A stretch of 64,000 nucleotides of DNA, taken from assembly GCA_963747965.1 (NCBI GenBank), contig CAVVGZ010000004.1:248001-312000 (forward strand). Reading direction: 5' to 3'. Below, one piece after another: positions 37,155-46,313 of the stretch. This stretch comes from CAVVGZ01 sp963747965 (lineage in GTDB: Bacteria; Chloroflexota; Anaerolineae; Anaerolineales; Anaerolineaceae). The position numbers and the translations under genes were made by a program. The notes under the pieces are model-generated. The model did not search any database and was not told where the DNA came from. It saw nothing but the letters and a program-made list of their open reading frames with translations. Position 1 is the first letter of the stretch. Each line of letters begins with the position of its first letter.

Positions 37155-38276
37155 TTAAAAAAAGCCCCCCGAAACCAGTGATAAAAGCAATCCGCCGGCG
37201 ATAACACTGCCTAATTGACCGGCAGTATTCGTGCCCATGGCTTGCATAATTATAAAATTGGTTTGGTCTTCATTTATTGCCATCTGGGCGGAGAGCCGCC
37301 CTGCCATTGGGAAAGCGCTGATTCCACAGGCGCCAATTAAGGGGTTGATTTTTCCCCCGGTAATCTTTGACATCAGTTTCCCAAACATTAAGCCAGCAGA
37401 AGTATCCAGAATAAATGCCAGCAGCCCTAAAACCAATATCATAATTGTTTCCTGGTTCACAAAGCTGGCCGCCGTCATTGTGGTACCGATCGCCAGACCG
37501 AGGAAAAGTGTGGCAATATTTATGATCTCATTTTGAGCTGATTTGCTGAGACGGTCTACCACCCCGCTTTCTTTTAATACATTCCCCAGCATTAATGTTG
37601 CGATTAGCGGAGCCCCTTCCGGTGCTATCAGGCTGATAAGGATCGTAACAGCGATGGGGAAAACAATGATGATCCCCTTGGATACCGGCCTGGCGGCATA
37701 TTCCATGCGGATACTTCTTTCCTTGCGCGTGGTCATCAACCGCATGATCGGCGGCTGGATAACCGGAATCAAGCTCATATAGGAATAAGCAGCCACAGCC
37801 ACTGGACCCAGGAGTTCGGGTGCCAGTCTGTTCGTTACAAATATGGCAGTCGGCCCATCTATCGCCCCGATTATGCCAATTGATGCAGCCTCATTTAATG
37901 GAAAACCCAGCAGAGTAGCCAGGATTAATACACCATAAATCCCAAATTGCCCTGCAGCCCCCAGAAGCACCATGCTGGGCATGGAAAGCAGCGGCCTGAA
38001 ATCAATCATTGCCCCGACACCAATAAAAATTAATAACGGAAAAAGTTCTGTCCTTACACCTGCATCGTAGATCACTTTAAATACACCGCTGTCTGAGGAC
38101 ATACCAAGGTTGGCCAGGACACACCCAAAGCCAATCGGCAATAACAACAAAGGCTCGTATTGTTTTATGACTGCCAGGGCGATCAGTAAACCACCAATAG
38201 CAAGCATAAGAACGTCCTGCCAGCCTAACTCCAGCCCTGAAAAAAGAATTTGGGAGATACCCTCCGATCCAGTCAT
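37155..38276 (-). CDS. mmdB: Na+-translocating decarboxylase, beta subunit
   Basis: 373 aa integral membrane protein of the OadB/GcdB/MmdB family, with about nine helices. The conserved re-entrant region contains GAIDGPTAIFVTN (the DGPT aspartate essential for Na+ and H+ movement), and a second conserved stretch is GNVLKESGVVDRL, followed by INPLIGACGISAFPMAGR. It decarboxylates carboxybiotin delivered by the biotin subunit and pumps Na+ outward. It is the last gene of a four-gene minus-strand operon, 11 bases after the biotin carrier gene, in the same A-D-C-B order known for methylmalonyl-CoA decarboxylases. Confidence 0.93.
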   Translation of the reverse strand: MTGSEGISQILFSGLELGWQDVLMLAIGGLLIALAVIKQYEPLLLLPIGFGCVLANLGMSSDSGVFKVIYDAGVRTELFPLLIFIGVGAMIDFRPLLSMPSMVLLGAAGQFGIYGVLILATLLGFPLNEAASIGIIGAIDGPTAIFVTNRLAPELLGPVAVAAYSYMSLIPVIQPPIMRLMTTRKERSIRMEYAARPVSKGIIIVFPIAVTILISLIAPEGAPLIATLMLGNVLKESGVVDRLSKSAQNEIINIATLFLGLAIGTTMTAASFVNQETIMILVLGLLAFILDTSAGLMFGKLMSKITGGKINPLIGACGISAFPMAGRLSAQMAINEDQTNFIIMQAMGTNTAGQLGSVIAGGLLLSLVSGGFF

Positions 38277-38287
38277 TCGTTTGACCC

Positions 38288-38728
38288 TTATCCTTCCACT
38301 TCCATGAGGAGCTGATTATGGCTGACACTGTCACCAACTGATACCAAGATCTTCTTAATCCTGGCCGGATTTTCTGCGTGGAGTATGTTTTTCATTTTCA
38401 TGGCTTCCAGGACACATAATTCATCCCCTGCTTGTACCATGTCGCCTTCTTGTACTTTAATGGATAGAATCACGCCAGGAATCGGTGCTTTTATGTTGGC
38501 AAAGGACCCGGATGAGGAGTTCCGGGGTGGTGCAGATTTATCCGGCGGCAGGATAGGTTTGCTGGATGCAGGCAGGATGCCCTTCGCTTCTTCCCAGGCA
38601 CTCTCTTTTTCAAATTCTGGCCAAACCTCGAAACGTTCTCCATCTATGATGGCAATAACCGGTCGAGAAGCAAGGTCTTCAACGTCTACCTCAAAATCTT
38701 TCCCGCGCACATTAACCCTTATTTTCAT
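38288..38728 (-). CDS. mmdC: Biotin carrier subunit of Na+-translocating decarboxylase
   Basis: 146 aa. The C-terminal ~75 residues are a biotinyl domain (IKAPIPGVILSIKVQEGDMV) with the biotin-accepting lysine in VLEAMKMKN. The preceding proline/serine-rich linker (about 50-75) gives the swinging arm reach, as in MmdC and the OadA tail. The N-terminal 40 residues (IRVNVRGKDFEVDVEDL) form a small beta domain common in such carriers. It carries carboxybiotin between the carboxyltransferase and the membrane beta subunit. Confidence 0.92.
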   Translation of the reverse strand: MKIRVNVRGKDFEVDVEDLASRPVIAIIDGERFEVWPEFEKESAWEEAKGILPASSKPILPPDKSAPPRNSSSGSFANIKAPIPGVILSIKVQEGDMVQAGDELCVLEAMKMKNILHAENPARIKKILVSVGDSVSHNQLLMEVEG

Positions 38729-38829
38729 TCCCGGGATCTCCCTTTATTTTCCTGTTATAGGTTGCCTGGTGGTTTTGAAACCTTTCTGCCCGCTTCACAG
38801 ATTGCCAGGGACTTAATTCCTGGATTGAT

Positions 38830-39105
38830 TTAGCCCTGATAACCTGTACACTTATGCTTGGATAATGCCATGGCAACTGCAACTGCCGCCACGACAGCGG
38901 CTTGCTTTGCGGATTCTAATTCTTCCTTTAGGCCTGGATCAGATCCTGGTATACCTGTGGTACTTTCCGGGATTTCTTTATGTCCTTTTTCCGGGGAGAA
39001 TCTGACCAGGACTTCCATCATCCCCCATAATAAAATAATTGCCATAAAAACCAACCCCATACCAATTATGGTAATAACCAGGGAATTAACCAGCTCTTCG
39101 CTCAT
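38830..39105 (-). CDS. mmdD: OadG-type gamma/delta subunit of Na+-translocating decarboxylase
   Basis: 91 aa. One N-terminal membrane helix (LVNSLVITIIGMGLVFMAII) followed by a charged linker and a helix (EELESAKQAAVVAAVAVAMA) is the standard OadG/MmdD pattern, with the conserved GMGLVF motif. It assembles the carboxyltransferase with the beta subunit in the membrane complex. It sits between mmdA and mmdC, 15 bases from mmdA. Confidence 0.9.
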   Translation of the reverse strand: MSEELVNSLVITIIGMGLVFMAIILLWGMMEVLVRFSPEKGHKEIPESTTGIPGSDPGLKEELESAKQAAVVAAVAVAMALSKHKCTGYQG

Positions 39106-39120
39106 TTTTTCCTCATTGCT

Positions 39121-40671
39121 CTATACCGGCATATTGCCGTGTTTTCGTGGCAGGGTGTGGATTTGTTTTTCTCTCAAAGCCTGGAGAGCTGCAATGATTT
39201 TTGGCCTTGTTTCATACGGTTCAATAACTTCATTGATTGCTCCCAGGCTGGCAGCAGCATATGGATTGAGATATTCCTTACGGTATTCCTCCGTTAAGCG
39301 CGCCCGTTCCCCTTCGGGGTCATCCGCCATCGAAATCTGTTTCCGGTAGACGATATTGGCTGCGCCTTCTGCCCCCATAACGGCAATCTCGGCACTTGGC
39401 CAGGCGAAATTAATATCCGTACCTATATGCTTGCTGCTCATCACCACATAAGCTCCTCCGTATGCCTTACGCGTAATTACGGTTACTTTAGGAACAGTTG
39501 CCTCAGAAAATGCATACAGCACCTTTGCGCCATGACGGATAATGCCGCGATGCTCCTGGTCAACCCCGGGTAAAAAACCGGGTGAATCGACAAAAGTGAT
39601 AATCGGGATATTAAAACAATCGCAAAAACGAACAAACCGCGTAATCTTATCTGCCGCATCGATATCCAGGATCCCTGCCAGGTAACTGGGTTCCTGGCCA
39701 ACAATTCCAATAGGGCAGCCATCCATGCGCCCTAATCCAATCAACGCGTTTCTGGCAAAAGCAGTCTGAAGCTCTATAAATGAACCGTGGTCGACTACTC
39801 TTTCAACAACCTCATGCATGTTATATGGCAGGGATGAATCCTGAGGCACAATTTGATTCAGCGTTTCATCCATCCGATCTGAAAAATCATCAGGCTCAAC
39901 CCAGGGAGGATTTTCTACATTGTTTGAGGGAAGGTAGCTTAGAAGACGGCGGCACAACTGGAGGGATTCCCCCTCAGAAGGGGATACCAGGTGTGCTAAT
40001 CCACTTACTCCAAGGTGAATATCCGCACCCCCCAGACTTTCAAAATCAACCACCTCGTTGGTAACCGATTTAATCACCTCCGGCCCTGTAAGAAACATGT
40101 AGGACTGCCGGGAGACCATCAGGACAAAATCTGTTACTGCAGGAGAGTAAGCAGCCCCGCCGGCACAGGGTCCGAGAATTACGCTTATCTGCGGAATTAC
40201 CCCCGAAAGTTGGACATTCCGGTGGAATATTTCACCATACCATCCCAGGCTGCGCACACCTTCCTGTATACGGGCACCCCCGGAATCAATCAACCCAATA
40301 ATCGGAACACCGTTTTGGGCTGCCAGGTCCATGACCCGGCAGATTTTTTGACCGTGCATTTCACCAAGGGCTCCACCGTGGACAGTAAAATCCTGGGCAT
40401 AAACATATACAATCCGTCCGTTTATCTTCCCCCATCCTGAGACAACCCCATCACCAAGGATTCCGCTTTCCTCATCTCTCCCGGATTGTGAGGTAATAAA
40501 CGCATCCAATTCCTGGAATGAACCTTTATCGACCAGAAGGAGAATTCTTTCCCGGGCAGTATTTTTTCCGCGAGCATGATGTTTTTCTATACGATCTAAG
40601 CCACCAGCTTCTAAAGCCTTTTCCCGCTTCTGGCGCAGGATTAAAATTCTTGGATCGATATCTTGTGCCAT
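39121..40671 (-). CDS. mmdA: Carboxyltransferase alpha subunit (methylmalonyl-CoA decarboxylase / propionyl-CoA carboxylase beta type)
   Basis: 516 aa from ATG 40671, which has AGAAAGGA at a good distance; an in-frame TTG at 40692 would add seven residues. The protein is a PccB/MmdA-type acyl-CoA carboxyltransferase: ARGKNTARERI near the start, the first oxyanion region IGLIDSGGARIQEGV, the GPCAGGAAYSPA motif, and the second domain FVDSPGFLPG and ITRKAYGGAYVVMSS. It transfers the carboxyl group of (S)-methylmalonyl-CoA (or malonyl/glutaconyl-CoA) to biotin. The genomic partners make a decarboxylating Na+ pump the likely role; the acyl-CoA preference is inferred. Confidence 0.92.
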   Translation of the reverse strand: MAQDIDPRILILRQKREKALEAGGLDRIEKHHARGKNTARERILLLVDKGSFQELDAFITSQSGRDEESGILGDGVVSGWGKINGRIVYVYAQDFTVHGGALGEMHGQKICRVMDLAAQNGVPIIGLIDSGGARIQEGVRSLGWYGEIFHRNVQLSGVIPQISVILGPCAGGAAYSPAVTDFVLMVSRQSYMFLTGPEVIKSVTNEVVDFESLGGADIHLGVSGLAHLVSPSEGESLQLCRRLLSYLPSNNVENPPWVEPDDFSDRMDETLNQIVPQDSSLPYNMHEVVERVVDHGSFIELQTAFARNALIGLGRMDGCPIGIVGQEPSYLAGILDIDAADKITRFVRFCDCFNIPIITFVDSPGFLPGVDQEHRGIIRHGAKVLYAFSEATVPKVTVITRKAYGGAYVVMSSKHIGTDINFAWPSAEIAVMGAEGAANIVYRKQISMADDPEGERARLTEEYRKEYLNPYAAASLGAINEVIEPYETRPKIIAALQALREKQIHTLPRKHGNMPV

Positions 40672-41002
40672 CCATAATCCTTTCTGGATCAATAATTAAT
40701 TATTCCGGAACAAATCCACAAGGTAACCATGATTACTATCTACCTATAAATTTTATATCAGATTGCGTTTTGGCTTATTCTGAGGAATGACCCGTTAATC
40801 CAGTAATTCGTCATACTGTCACACCAGCCTCATATTAACCATTAGAAATTACCTCGTGATAACAAAAAATAACTTCTATCACTCCACGGACATAGTAAAA
40901 TTAGGCGGTTGAGAGTTATTGATATTTTCCTGAAAATCATAAAAATGTTTTCTGCCTGACGGGATTGATTAATAAGAATTTTCTCCAGGAAAGGGGATTC
41001 AA
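40672..41002. other. Divergent intergenic region between mmdA and the aldo/keto reductase
   Basis: About 330 AT-rich bases with stops in all frames. It must hold the promoters of both divergent genes, but no consensus -35/-10 pair stands out on either strand. Confidence 0.4.
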
Positions 41003-41983
41003 ATGGAATATCGCTATTTAGGGAAAACCGGATTAAAAGTATCGGGGTTATGCCTGGGAACCATGCAGTTTGGATGGACTGCTGACGAACCTGCATCCCA
41101 AAAAATCCTTTCAGCCAGTCTGGACGCCGGAATCAATTTTATTGACACCGCCAATGTCTATTCAAAATGGGTGGAAGGAAATCCGGGAGGAGTATCCGAG
41201 ACAATCATCGGCAATTGGATGAAAGCCAGCAGCATCCCGCGTGAAAAAGTAGTTCTGGCTACCAAGGTACGCGGCAAGATGGGTGATGATCCCAACAGCG
41301 AGGGATTGTCCCGCAAGCATATCCTGAAAGCCGTGGAAGACTCTTTGCGCCGGCTGCAAACAGATTATATCGACCTCTATCAAACTCATTTTATGGATGA
41401 AAATACACCCATAGAAGTAACCCTGTCAACCCTGGATGATCTCATTCACCAGGGCAAAGTGCGTTATGCCGGCTGTTCCAACTACCCGGCCTGGCGTTTA
41501 ATGGAAGCCTTATGGGTTTCGGATGTGAAGCACATCCACCGTTTTGAAACACTGCAGCCGCATTACAACCTGGTCCACCGGCAGGAGTTTGAGGAACAAT
41601 CCCAGGATGTCTGCTGTAAATATGGATTGGGGGTAATCCCTTACAGTCCCCTGGCAGCCGGTTTCCTGACCGGAAAATACCGCAAGGATAGAACCAATCC
41701 GGACAGCCCGAGAGCCGGAAGGGCTAAGAAATATTTCAATAACCAGAATTGGGATTTATTGGACGTTATGGACAATTTGGGAAAAGATCTCGGCGGCTGC
41801 AGTGTCTCGCAGCTGGCGCTGGCATGGCTGCTTGCCAATCCTGTAATAACGAGTCCCATCATTGGTCCGCGCAGCCTGGAACAACTTGAGGATAACCTGG
41901 CTGCGATGGAAATAAACCTCAGCCAGGAAGCTTTACAAGCCCTAAATAACGCAAGTTCTCAATCAGCTGATAAAGTAACATGA
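41003..41983 (+). CDS. Aldo/keto reductase
   Basis: 326 aa with RBS AGGAAAGGGG. A (beta/alpha)8 NADPH-dependent oxidoreductase of the YajO/Tas/GPR-like group: MEYRYLGKTGLKVSGLCLGTM-type start (GKTGLKVSGLCLGTMQFG), catalytic Asp and Tyr in FIDTANVYSKW, Lys in VLATKVRGKMG, His in LYQTHFMD, and the cofactor-binding tail SPIIGPRSLEQLEDNL. It reduces a sugar or aldehyde; the substrate cannot be told. It stands alone between the mmd operon and a lipoprotein gene. Confidence 0.92.
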   Translation: MEYRYLGKTGLKVSGLCLGTMQFGWTADEPASQKILSASLDAGINFIDTANVYSKWVEGNPGGVSETIIGNWMKASSIPREKVVLATKVRGKMGDDPNSEGLSRKHILKAVEDSLRRLQTDYIDLYQTHFMDENTPIEVTLSTLDDLIHQGKVRYAGCSNYPAWRLMEALWVSDVKHIHRFETLQPHYNLVHRQEFEEQSQDVCCKYGLGVIPYSPLAAGFLTGKYRKDRTNPDSPRAGRAKKYFNNQNWDLLDVMDNLGKDLGGCSVSQLALAWLLANPVITSPIIGPRSLEQLEDNLAAMEINLSQEALQALNNASSQSADKVT

Positions 41984-42057
41984 ATCCGCAGTTTTTTTGC
42001 CCTCTGAGGACCAAATTTGCCCAATCCATTCAACAAGGTTAGAAACTGCAGGCTAGT

Positions 42058-43383
42058 TTGAAATCAATCCTCTTATTTGCCATGCTATGCACAATCGCCA
42101 TCTTCCCTGGATGTTCGGCTTCGGAATCCACACAGATTAACGCTGGTTACCCGGCCAAGGGATCGGCCACACCAGCACTAACTGAAACGGTTATGGCTGA
42201 AAGGACACCCACCCTTACATCCCTTCCTAAAAACACGACTACCGGTTCCCCTAAACCCTCAGCCACATCATCCAGTACCCCAACTGCCATGCCGGTCGGC
42301 CCGGATGATTTTCCGGCGGATATTAATCCGCTCAGCGGGCTGCCGGTGGATAATGTTGAATTGCTAACCCTCCCTCCCGCATTGGTATCAATTTCGAATG
42401 CACCACTGCCCACCCGCCCACAGGCTGGTTTGTCATTCAGCCCCCTGGTTTTCGAGATTTATATCGGAGAAGGGGTAAGCCGATATTTGACCGTATTTTA
42501 TGGGGCTTACCCGATGCTGGTACCGGGCAGTCCGGGTGATGTGGATTACGGACTCGAAGACGCAGTCGTCGGACCAATACGTTCAGGCAGGTTGCCTTAT
42601 GAAAAATTGCGCCAGTTGTACAACGGCTTCCTCGTTTTTGCTTCAGCATCCAGCAGGGTATTGCCATATCTGGATGAATATTATATTTTTTACAACGAAG
42701 AAAAACAGAATTACAACCTGGCCCTACTGCCGGTGGCTGAACTCCAAAATTATGCAGAACAAATGCTGGAAAACCATTCCAAGCGTGCCCTGCATGGATT
42801 GAGATTCGATTCTAACATCCAGCCGGGCGGTAAAGACGCCAGGACCATCTGGATTCCCTTCCATGAATTGGACCAGGTCGTCTGGAAATTCAATCCGCAA
42901 ATTGGATCTTACAATCGTTATCAGGACCAGGAGGACGGCAAAACATTTATTAAGATGACCGATCGATTAAATGGCGATGCCCTGGCTTTTGAAAATATTA
43001 TTATCCTTTTTGCCGATTACACTTTCTTTGATGCCACCCTATTCGATATTGAATTAATGTACTTAAACCGCTACCCTGCGCTTTTATTCCGTGACGGAAA
43101 AATGACGGAAATTTTCTGGACAACCGCCAACGAAGAATTTGAGGCGAGCACCGGGTTCCTGCGCCCAATCCGATTTGTTGATGAACAGGGCCAGGCTGTC
43201 GCCCTCAAACACGGGCAAACCTGGGTGGAAATTATCCCCCGTAATTCCCCTTACTATGAAATTCCAGCCGCAGACGATTACGCCAATCTCAGCCTAAAAC
43301 AGGAAACTGGAAGCGCCAACTGGCTGGTTTATTTCCAACAGCCCCCCATCCCTGAAGTTGTTGAGACAGAAGAATCTGAGTAA
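42058..43383 (+). CDS. DUF3048 lipoprotein (YerB-like)
   Basis: 441 aa from TTG 42058. The N-terminus is a lipoprotein signal (LLFAMLCTIAIFPGC, lipobox cysteine at about residue 19) followed by a Thr/Ser/Pro-rich linker to about residue 80. The DUF3048 domain follows with its hallmark start INPLSGLPV, then the VEIYIGEG-like FEIYIGEGVSRYLTVFYG and VGPIRSGRLPYE, and a C-terminal part with VEIIPRNSPYYEIPAA. These proteins are membrane-anchored on the outer face and are thought to bind the cell wall; no catalytic role is established. Confidence 0.87.
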   Translation: MKSILLFAMLCTIAIFPGCSASESTQINAGYPAKGSATPALTETVMAERTPTLTSLPKNTTTGSPKPSATSSSTPTAMPVGPDDFPADINPLSGLPVDNVELLTLPPALVSISNAPLPTRPQAGLSFSPLVFEIYIGEGVSRYLTVFYGAYPMLVPGSPGDVDYGLEDAVVGPIRSGRLPYEKLRQLYNGFLVFASASSRVLPYLDEYYIFYNEEKQNYNLALLPVAELQNYAEQMLENHSKRALHGLRFDSNIQPGGKDARTIWIPFHELDQVVWKFNPQIGSYNRYQDQEDGKTFIKMTDRLNGDALAFENIIILFADYTFFDATLFDIELMYLNRYPALLFRDGKMTEIFWTTANEEFEASTGFLRPIRFVDEQGQAVALKHGQTWVEIIPRNSPYYEIPAADDYANLSLKQETGSANWLVYFQQPPIPEVVETEESE

Positions 43384-43409
43384 GCAGCGGAGTATTCAAT
43401 AAACGGATA

Positions 43410-44222
43410 TCAGTCCGGGATCTCAGCAGCCTGGTTGACCTGCTCCTGCAGGCGGCGATACTGCGCCGTCCCGCTGTAATCTTTCAGGTTCTGAATGCGC
43501 CGGATGATCATGGGATGGGTTGAAAATAACTCCACCAGGTTATTCCCGAAGGAGTCATCCTCTGTATCGAGCATCTGGAGAGCCTGGCGGATTTCCTCCG
43601 GAGTATCTGCCTCCTCGAAAGCAAGCTTAACCAGGGCGGTTGTGGCTTTGTTCAGATCTCCACAGGCTAACAGGCCGGCCCTGTCAGCCGAAAATTCACA
43701 GGCACGGTTCCACCAGCGGAAAGCCAGGGAGAAAATGAACATCAAGCCTAACGATTGTGGAAAACCGGCCATCCCTCCGATCAGGGTATTTACCCAGACA
43801 TGCCCCAGGGCCGCATGACCCATTTCATGCCCCACCACAAATGACAGCTCTTTTTCTTCCATTTCCTTGAACAGGCGGCTGAAAATTACCAGCCCTTTTG
43901 GATCGGAAAAGCCAAAAGTGTACGCATTCATGGTATTGCTCGGATATACGTACACCTGTATCTTTCCGGGTTTGACCTTGCGGGCGCAGTCCCGGATTAA
44001 CCTGATCACCCCGGGTGATTTCTGAGGGTCAATTTGTAAGGCTTTCTGAAGCAGCATCTGGTGGTGTGCCAGGTTGGATTGGTATGAATAGAAAATTACA
44101 AAAACCAGTAACAGGGGCAGGATACACACGGATAATCCAGCGGTTAACAGGAAAACGAAGGAAACCACCCCAAGAGTGAGAAAGAATATGGCGTGTTCAC
44201 CCGGATAACGGTAGCTTGTCAA
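43410..44222 (-). CDS. M48-family zinc metalloprotease (HtpX-like)
   Basis: 270 aa. Two adjacent N-terminal membrane helices (about 10-48) precede the protease domain. The zinc site is HEMGH at residues 132-136, with the third ligand Glu176 in RACEFSADRAG, the usual M48 E-x3-D pattern. A hydrophobic stretch (about 148-170) lies between. C-terminal FSTHPMIIRRIQNLK is the family's conserved HP-x-x-x-R-I helix. It likely degrades damaged membrane proteins. Shorter than E. coli HtpX (about 290 aa) but with all catalytic residues. Convergent with the DUF3048 gene. Confidence 0.9.
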   Translation of the reverse strand: MTSYRYPGEHAIFFLTLGVVSFVFLLTAGLSVCILPLLLVFVIFYSYQSNLAHHQMLLQKALQIDPQKSPGVIRLIRDCARKVKPGKIQVYVYPSNTMNAYTFGFSDPKGLVIFSRLFKEMEEKELSFVVGHEMGHAALGHVWVNTLIGGMAGFPQSLGLMFIFSLAFRWWNRACEFSADRAGLLACGDLNKATTALVKLAFEEADTPEEIRQALQMLDTEDDSFGNNLVELFSTHPMIIRRIQNLKDYSGTAQYRRLQEQVNQAAEIPD

Positions 44223-44569
44223 GATCTTAATCCTTTAATTCCCGAAATATATTTTAATTCAATTCTCTCATATGATTGCCCAATTTCTATCACTTCCCTG
44301 ATGCATTTTCAAGAGAACCGCCGAAAACAGGTCCGGAAATATCTGTCCTGCATCGGGATTGATAATCTTGAACGGAAACGGCAATCTCCATGCGGGGAAT
44401 CCCGAAAATTGCATGAATTGGAAAATCCCAACCCTATCCATAAAATTCCGTTATATACCGGTAATGGTTTCTTCAACCAGGGAGAGAAATAATCCTCCTC
44501 CGATAAAAAAAGGGGGGCGTCCAATATTATTTAAGGGACTCTTCCCGTTATGGATCGGAACCTTATCTT
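44223..44569. other. 347-base gap without a supported gene
   Basis: Upstream of the M48 gene and downstream of pyrFE (both minus strand). Short frames exist on both strands but none has a good start, a recognisable product or the local codon pattern. No clear terminator hairpin was found after pyrFE. Confidence 0.45.
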
Positions 44570-46030
44570 TCAGGCTTGTATGTTTTGGCTTGATAAAAAG
44601 GCCCGGGCGGTATTTATCTGGTCCCTATCTACCCGTCCATTGTGTTCCCATTGATTGAGCATGTCGGAAAATTTCAGAACGGCATGCAGATTGTAGCCAG
44701 CCTTTTTGAGAGACGCAGCCGCACCGGATTGCCGGTCAATCAAAATCACCACATCCTCAACAATTAATCCGGCATCGGTCAATTTTTGGATTACTTCAAA
44801 TTTACTTCCACCCGTGGTTGCCAGGTCATCAATGACCACCACCCGCTCACCGGGCTTGAACTCACCCTCGATTTCGGCAGCAGTGCCATATCCTTTGCTT
44901 TCTTTCCTGGGATATATCATCGGCCAGCCGGTTTGTATGCTGATGGTGGTGGCTATGGGTAACGCTGCGTATGGAATAGCCGCTATCCGGTCAAACTTCA
45001 AGCTGCGCAGTATCGGCAGGTAGGCCGAACTGACCTCGGCAAGAATATCCGGGTATGTCACCAGTTGGCGGAGGTCCACATAGAACGGGGAAACAATCCC
45101 CGATTTCAGGGTGAAATTGCCAAATTTTACACAACCGGCTTTCAATAAACCATCCGCCAGCCTGGAGGGAATCCCTGCCCGGCGCGCCAATGGCTCCTTG
45201 GCTTCCTTCATTATTTGCTTGCGCTGCTGCTTAATCTGCTCATTGATCTCTATGGCAGCTTTCCGCATATCCGGGGCGCGTGAAATACCCCGCGATACCG
45301 GGATGAGCAGCCCCATCCCATCATGCCATAGGCCGGCTTGCAGCGTAGCGGAAAGATCCCCGCCCTGGAAACCGACACCGGGTGCCAGGATCCACAAATC
45401 CGGCGCTACCTTGCGGACATTGCGGATTGCCGCCGGATCTGTAGCACCCACCACCAGGCCGAGATTGTTATTGGCATTCCAGCGCTGGGCCAGCATGGCT
45501 ACTTTCTCATACAGGGTAAAATGGCGCACCTCACCTGCCAATGGCAGGTCCTGCAGATCTCCGGCGCCAGGATTGGATGTTTTACAAAGTAAAAAGACTC
45601 CACGAGCTGGATTTTCGAGGAATGGCCGCATGGTCGTGTAACCGAGATACGGATTGAGCGTGATGGCATTCGCCCCGAGCACCTCAAAGGTTGAGGTGGC
45701 ATAAGCTCGTGCCGTTGAATCAATATCTCCGCGCTTTGCATCCAGGATCACTGCCACGTTTGTAGGGATAGCCTCAATCACATCCAGTAAAGCATCCCAT
45801 CCTTTGGAACCCATGGCTTCAAAGAAAGCGGCATTGGGCTTGTAGGCAACCGCCAGGTCCTTGGTATCATCGATCAGGTTCAAACTGAAATCACGGGCTG
45901 AACGGGCGGTCATGCGTGCCAGGTCTTCCGGGTGAGGGTCAAGGCCTACACAAAGCAGGGATTCGGTTTCCCGGATGCGTTCCTCGATCAGTTCAAAAAA
46001 GCTCTTCTTTTTTCTGCTCTCATCCATCAT
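44570..46030 (-). CDS. pyrFE: Fused orotidine-5'-phosphate decarboxylase / orotate phosphoribosyltransferase
   Basis: 486 aa from ATG 46030, which has AAGGAG ten bases upstream; a GTG at 46039 abuts that RBS and is less likely. Residues about 8-275 are PyrF of the PyrF-2 group (LCVGLDPHPEDLA, YKPNAAFFEA, catalytic ILDAKRGDIDSTA, PGVGFQGGD). About 290-486 are PyrE (LKSGIVSPFYVDLR, and the PRPP-binding VVVIDDLATTGGSKFEVI). The order PyrF-PyrE joins the last two steps of UMP synthesis in one chain, the reverse of the animal UMP synthase order. It is transcribed behind a structured leader with a terminator. Confidence 0.95.
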   Translation of the reverse strand: MMDESRKKKSFFELIEERIRETESLLCVGLDPHPEDLARMTARSARDFSLNLIDDTKDLAVAYKPNAAFFEAMGSKGWDALLDVIEAIPTNVAVILDAKRGDIDSTARAYATSTFEVLGANAITLNPYLGYTTMRPFLENPARGVFLLCKTSNPGAGDLQDLPLAGEVRHFTLYEKVAMLAQRWNANNNLGLVVGATDPAAIRNVRKVAPDLWILAPGVGFQGGDLSATLQAGLWHDGMGLLIPVSRGISRAPDMRKAAIEINEQIKQQRKQIMKEAKEPLARRAGIPSRLADGLLKAGCVKFGNFTLKSGIVSPFYVDLRQLVTYPDILAEVSSAYLPILRSLKFDRIAAIPYAALPIATTISIQTGWPMIYPRKESKGYGTAAEIEGEFKPGERVVVIDDLATTGGSKFEVIQKLTDAGLIVEDVVILIDRQSGAAASLKKAGYNLHAVLKFSDMLNQWEHNGRVDRDQINTARAFLSSQNIQA

Positions 46031-46112
46031 GATACCCACTCTCCTTGACTTGAATTGTTGATTTTCTTTTTAGTCCATGCAGCATTTTATCGGACTTGAG
46101 CAAGCTACAGGC

Positions 46113-46139
46113 AAAAAAAAGAGAGCCTCTCAGGCTCTC
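46113..46139 (-). terminator. Rho-independent terminator in the pyrFE leader
   Basis: On the minus strand GAGAGCC-TGAGA-GGCTCTC is followed by eight T. It lies about 80 bases upstream of the pyrFE ATG and downstream of a good promoter, so it may act as an attenuator rather than only as the end of the gene cluster beyond. Confidence 0.88.
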
Positions 46140-46155
46140 CACTTTAATAAACAAA

Positions 46156-46184
46156 TGCCCGCTGGAAGCGGCACTTCCGGGGCA
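46156..46184 (-). ncRNA. Leader-RNA hairpin upstream of the pyrFE terminator
   Basis: On the minus strand TGCCC-C-GGAAG-TGCCG-CTTCC-AGC-GGGCA forms nested stems of 5+5 bp. Its 3' arm (GGGCATTTG) could alternatively pair with CAAATG...CCC about 35 bases upstream. Part of a leader of about 190 bases; no known riboswitch family was recognised. Confidence 0.5.
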
Positions 46185-46227
46185 TATTTTCTTTGTGGTA
46201 TGGGCTGTTCATTTGCATATCGTGTAA

Positions 46228-46255
46228 ATTTTACGCTTTTTGATTATCCTGTCAA
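46228..46255 (-). promoter_or_regulatory. Sigma70-type promoter for pyrFE
   Basis: Minus strand TTGACA (46250-46255), 16-base spacer, TAAAAT (46228-46233). The start point would be near 46221, giving a leader of about 190 bases that includes the hairpin and terminator. Confidence 0.75.
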
Positions 46256-46313
46256 GGAAAATTTATCTATTATTGGAAATATTAAGATTTCTGCGGTATG
46301 AAACACACGTCAC

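Noticed and set aside
46077..46301. A plus-strand frame across the pyrFE leader
   Set aside because: It reads through the terminator and hairpins of the opposite strand, and has no similarity.
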